From Muribaculaceae bacterium (GTDB lineage: Bacteria > Bacteroidota > Bacteroidia > Bacteroidales > Muribaculaceae), in the NCBI GenBank assembly GCA_017626045.1, contig JAGAJP010000035.1, positions 1 through 33,779 on the forward strand: a stretch of DNA of 33,779 nt, written 5' to 3'. The position numbers and the translations under genes are program-made. Below the pieces are notes generated by a model. The model saw only the letters and a list, made by a program, of their open reading frames with translations. It had not been told where the DNA came from and searched no databases. Each line of letters opens with the position of its first letter. The first letter of the stretch is position 1. Below are positions 33,660-33,779 of the stretch, in pieces.

Positions 33660-33779
33660 TGATATGATAAATGCGAGTTAAAATCGAGTCAGCCTGGCTG
33701 CGGAGCGAAGGAGCTTAGCGAGCTAAGCGACTGAGCGACAATGCCGGGATGGCCGATTTTAGCCGCAGTTATCATATCA
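33660..33779. repeat. 120-bp imperfect palindrome at the right edge
   Basis: TGATATGATAA (33660-33670), followed by A then TGCG, is mirrored by the last 16 bases of the window (33764-33779) at 15 of 16 positions. The next arms, GTTAAAATCG (33678-33687) and CGATTTTAGC (33754-33763), continue the stem with one G-T pair. The loop includes GCTTAGCGAGCTAAGC (33713-33728), a smaller hairpin. It contains no gene and begins 21 nt after the hemW stop. Confidence 0.65.

Overview
The window looks like a chromosomal segment of a gut-type Bacteroidales bacterium, probably Muribaculaceae-like (family level is inference). The grounds are many promoters of the Bacteroidota type (-33 TTTG/TTG and -7 TAnnTTTG), several short lipoproteins, and families typical of the order (YgiQ, DUF4922, golvesin-domain amidase, META, DUF1349). 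It is mostly housekeeping DNA with two lower-GC accessory patches: rhuM at 6.4-7.6 kb and a sensory/lipoprotein cassette at 24.6-29.5 kb.

Layout. 1-222: terminator and a second strong hairpin. 223-6348 (-): overlapping operon uvrB - ygiQ - S9 peptidase. 6394-7581 (-): rhuM with its own terminator and promoter, and a 5' leader that can fold into a pseudoknot. 7638-12397 (+): metF-metH, the methyl branch of methionine synthesis. 12451-14481 (-): tpiA - SPOR protein - folE. 14549-20130 (-): a large cell-wall amidase-like protein, a family 2 glycosyltransferase and a DUF4922 HIT-like protein. 20231-21018 (+): META lipoprotein and a small membrane protein. 21019-21555: repeat-rich noncoding stretch. 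21556-24147 (+): DUF3332 lipoprotein, two YtxH proteins, a holin-like membrane protein, a small basic protein and prmA. 24148-24595: structured noncoding region. 24659-28919 (+): PAS-like/LuxR regulator, frameshifted acyltransferase, two DUF1349 lipoproteins and an MFS transporter. 29019-29468 (-): orphan membrane protein. 29581-29784: MITE-like element. 29824-33638 (+): alaS and hemW. 33660-33779: a 120-bp imperfect palindrome reaching the window edge.

The parts most worth a second look are: (1) the rhuM leader pseudoknot; (2) a 22-nt direct repeat placed identically upstream of two -7 boxes just after the LuxR-type gene, a likely operator pair; (3) a 204-bp element with perfect 21-bp terminal inverted repeats that seems to supply the alaS promoter, whose end sequence recurs alone at two other sites and forms the amidase stop codon at one of them; and (4) tandem pseudoknot-like pairings between prmA and the regulator.

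All assignments come from reading the sequence. No alignment, folding program or database search was run, and folds and operators are proposals.
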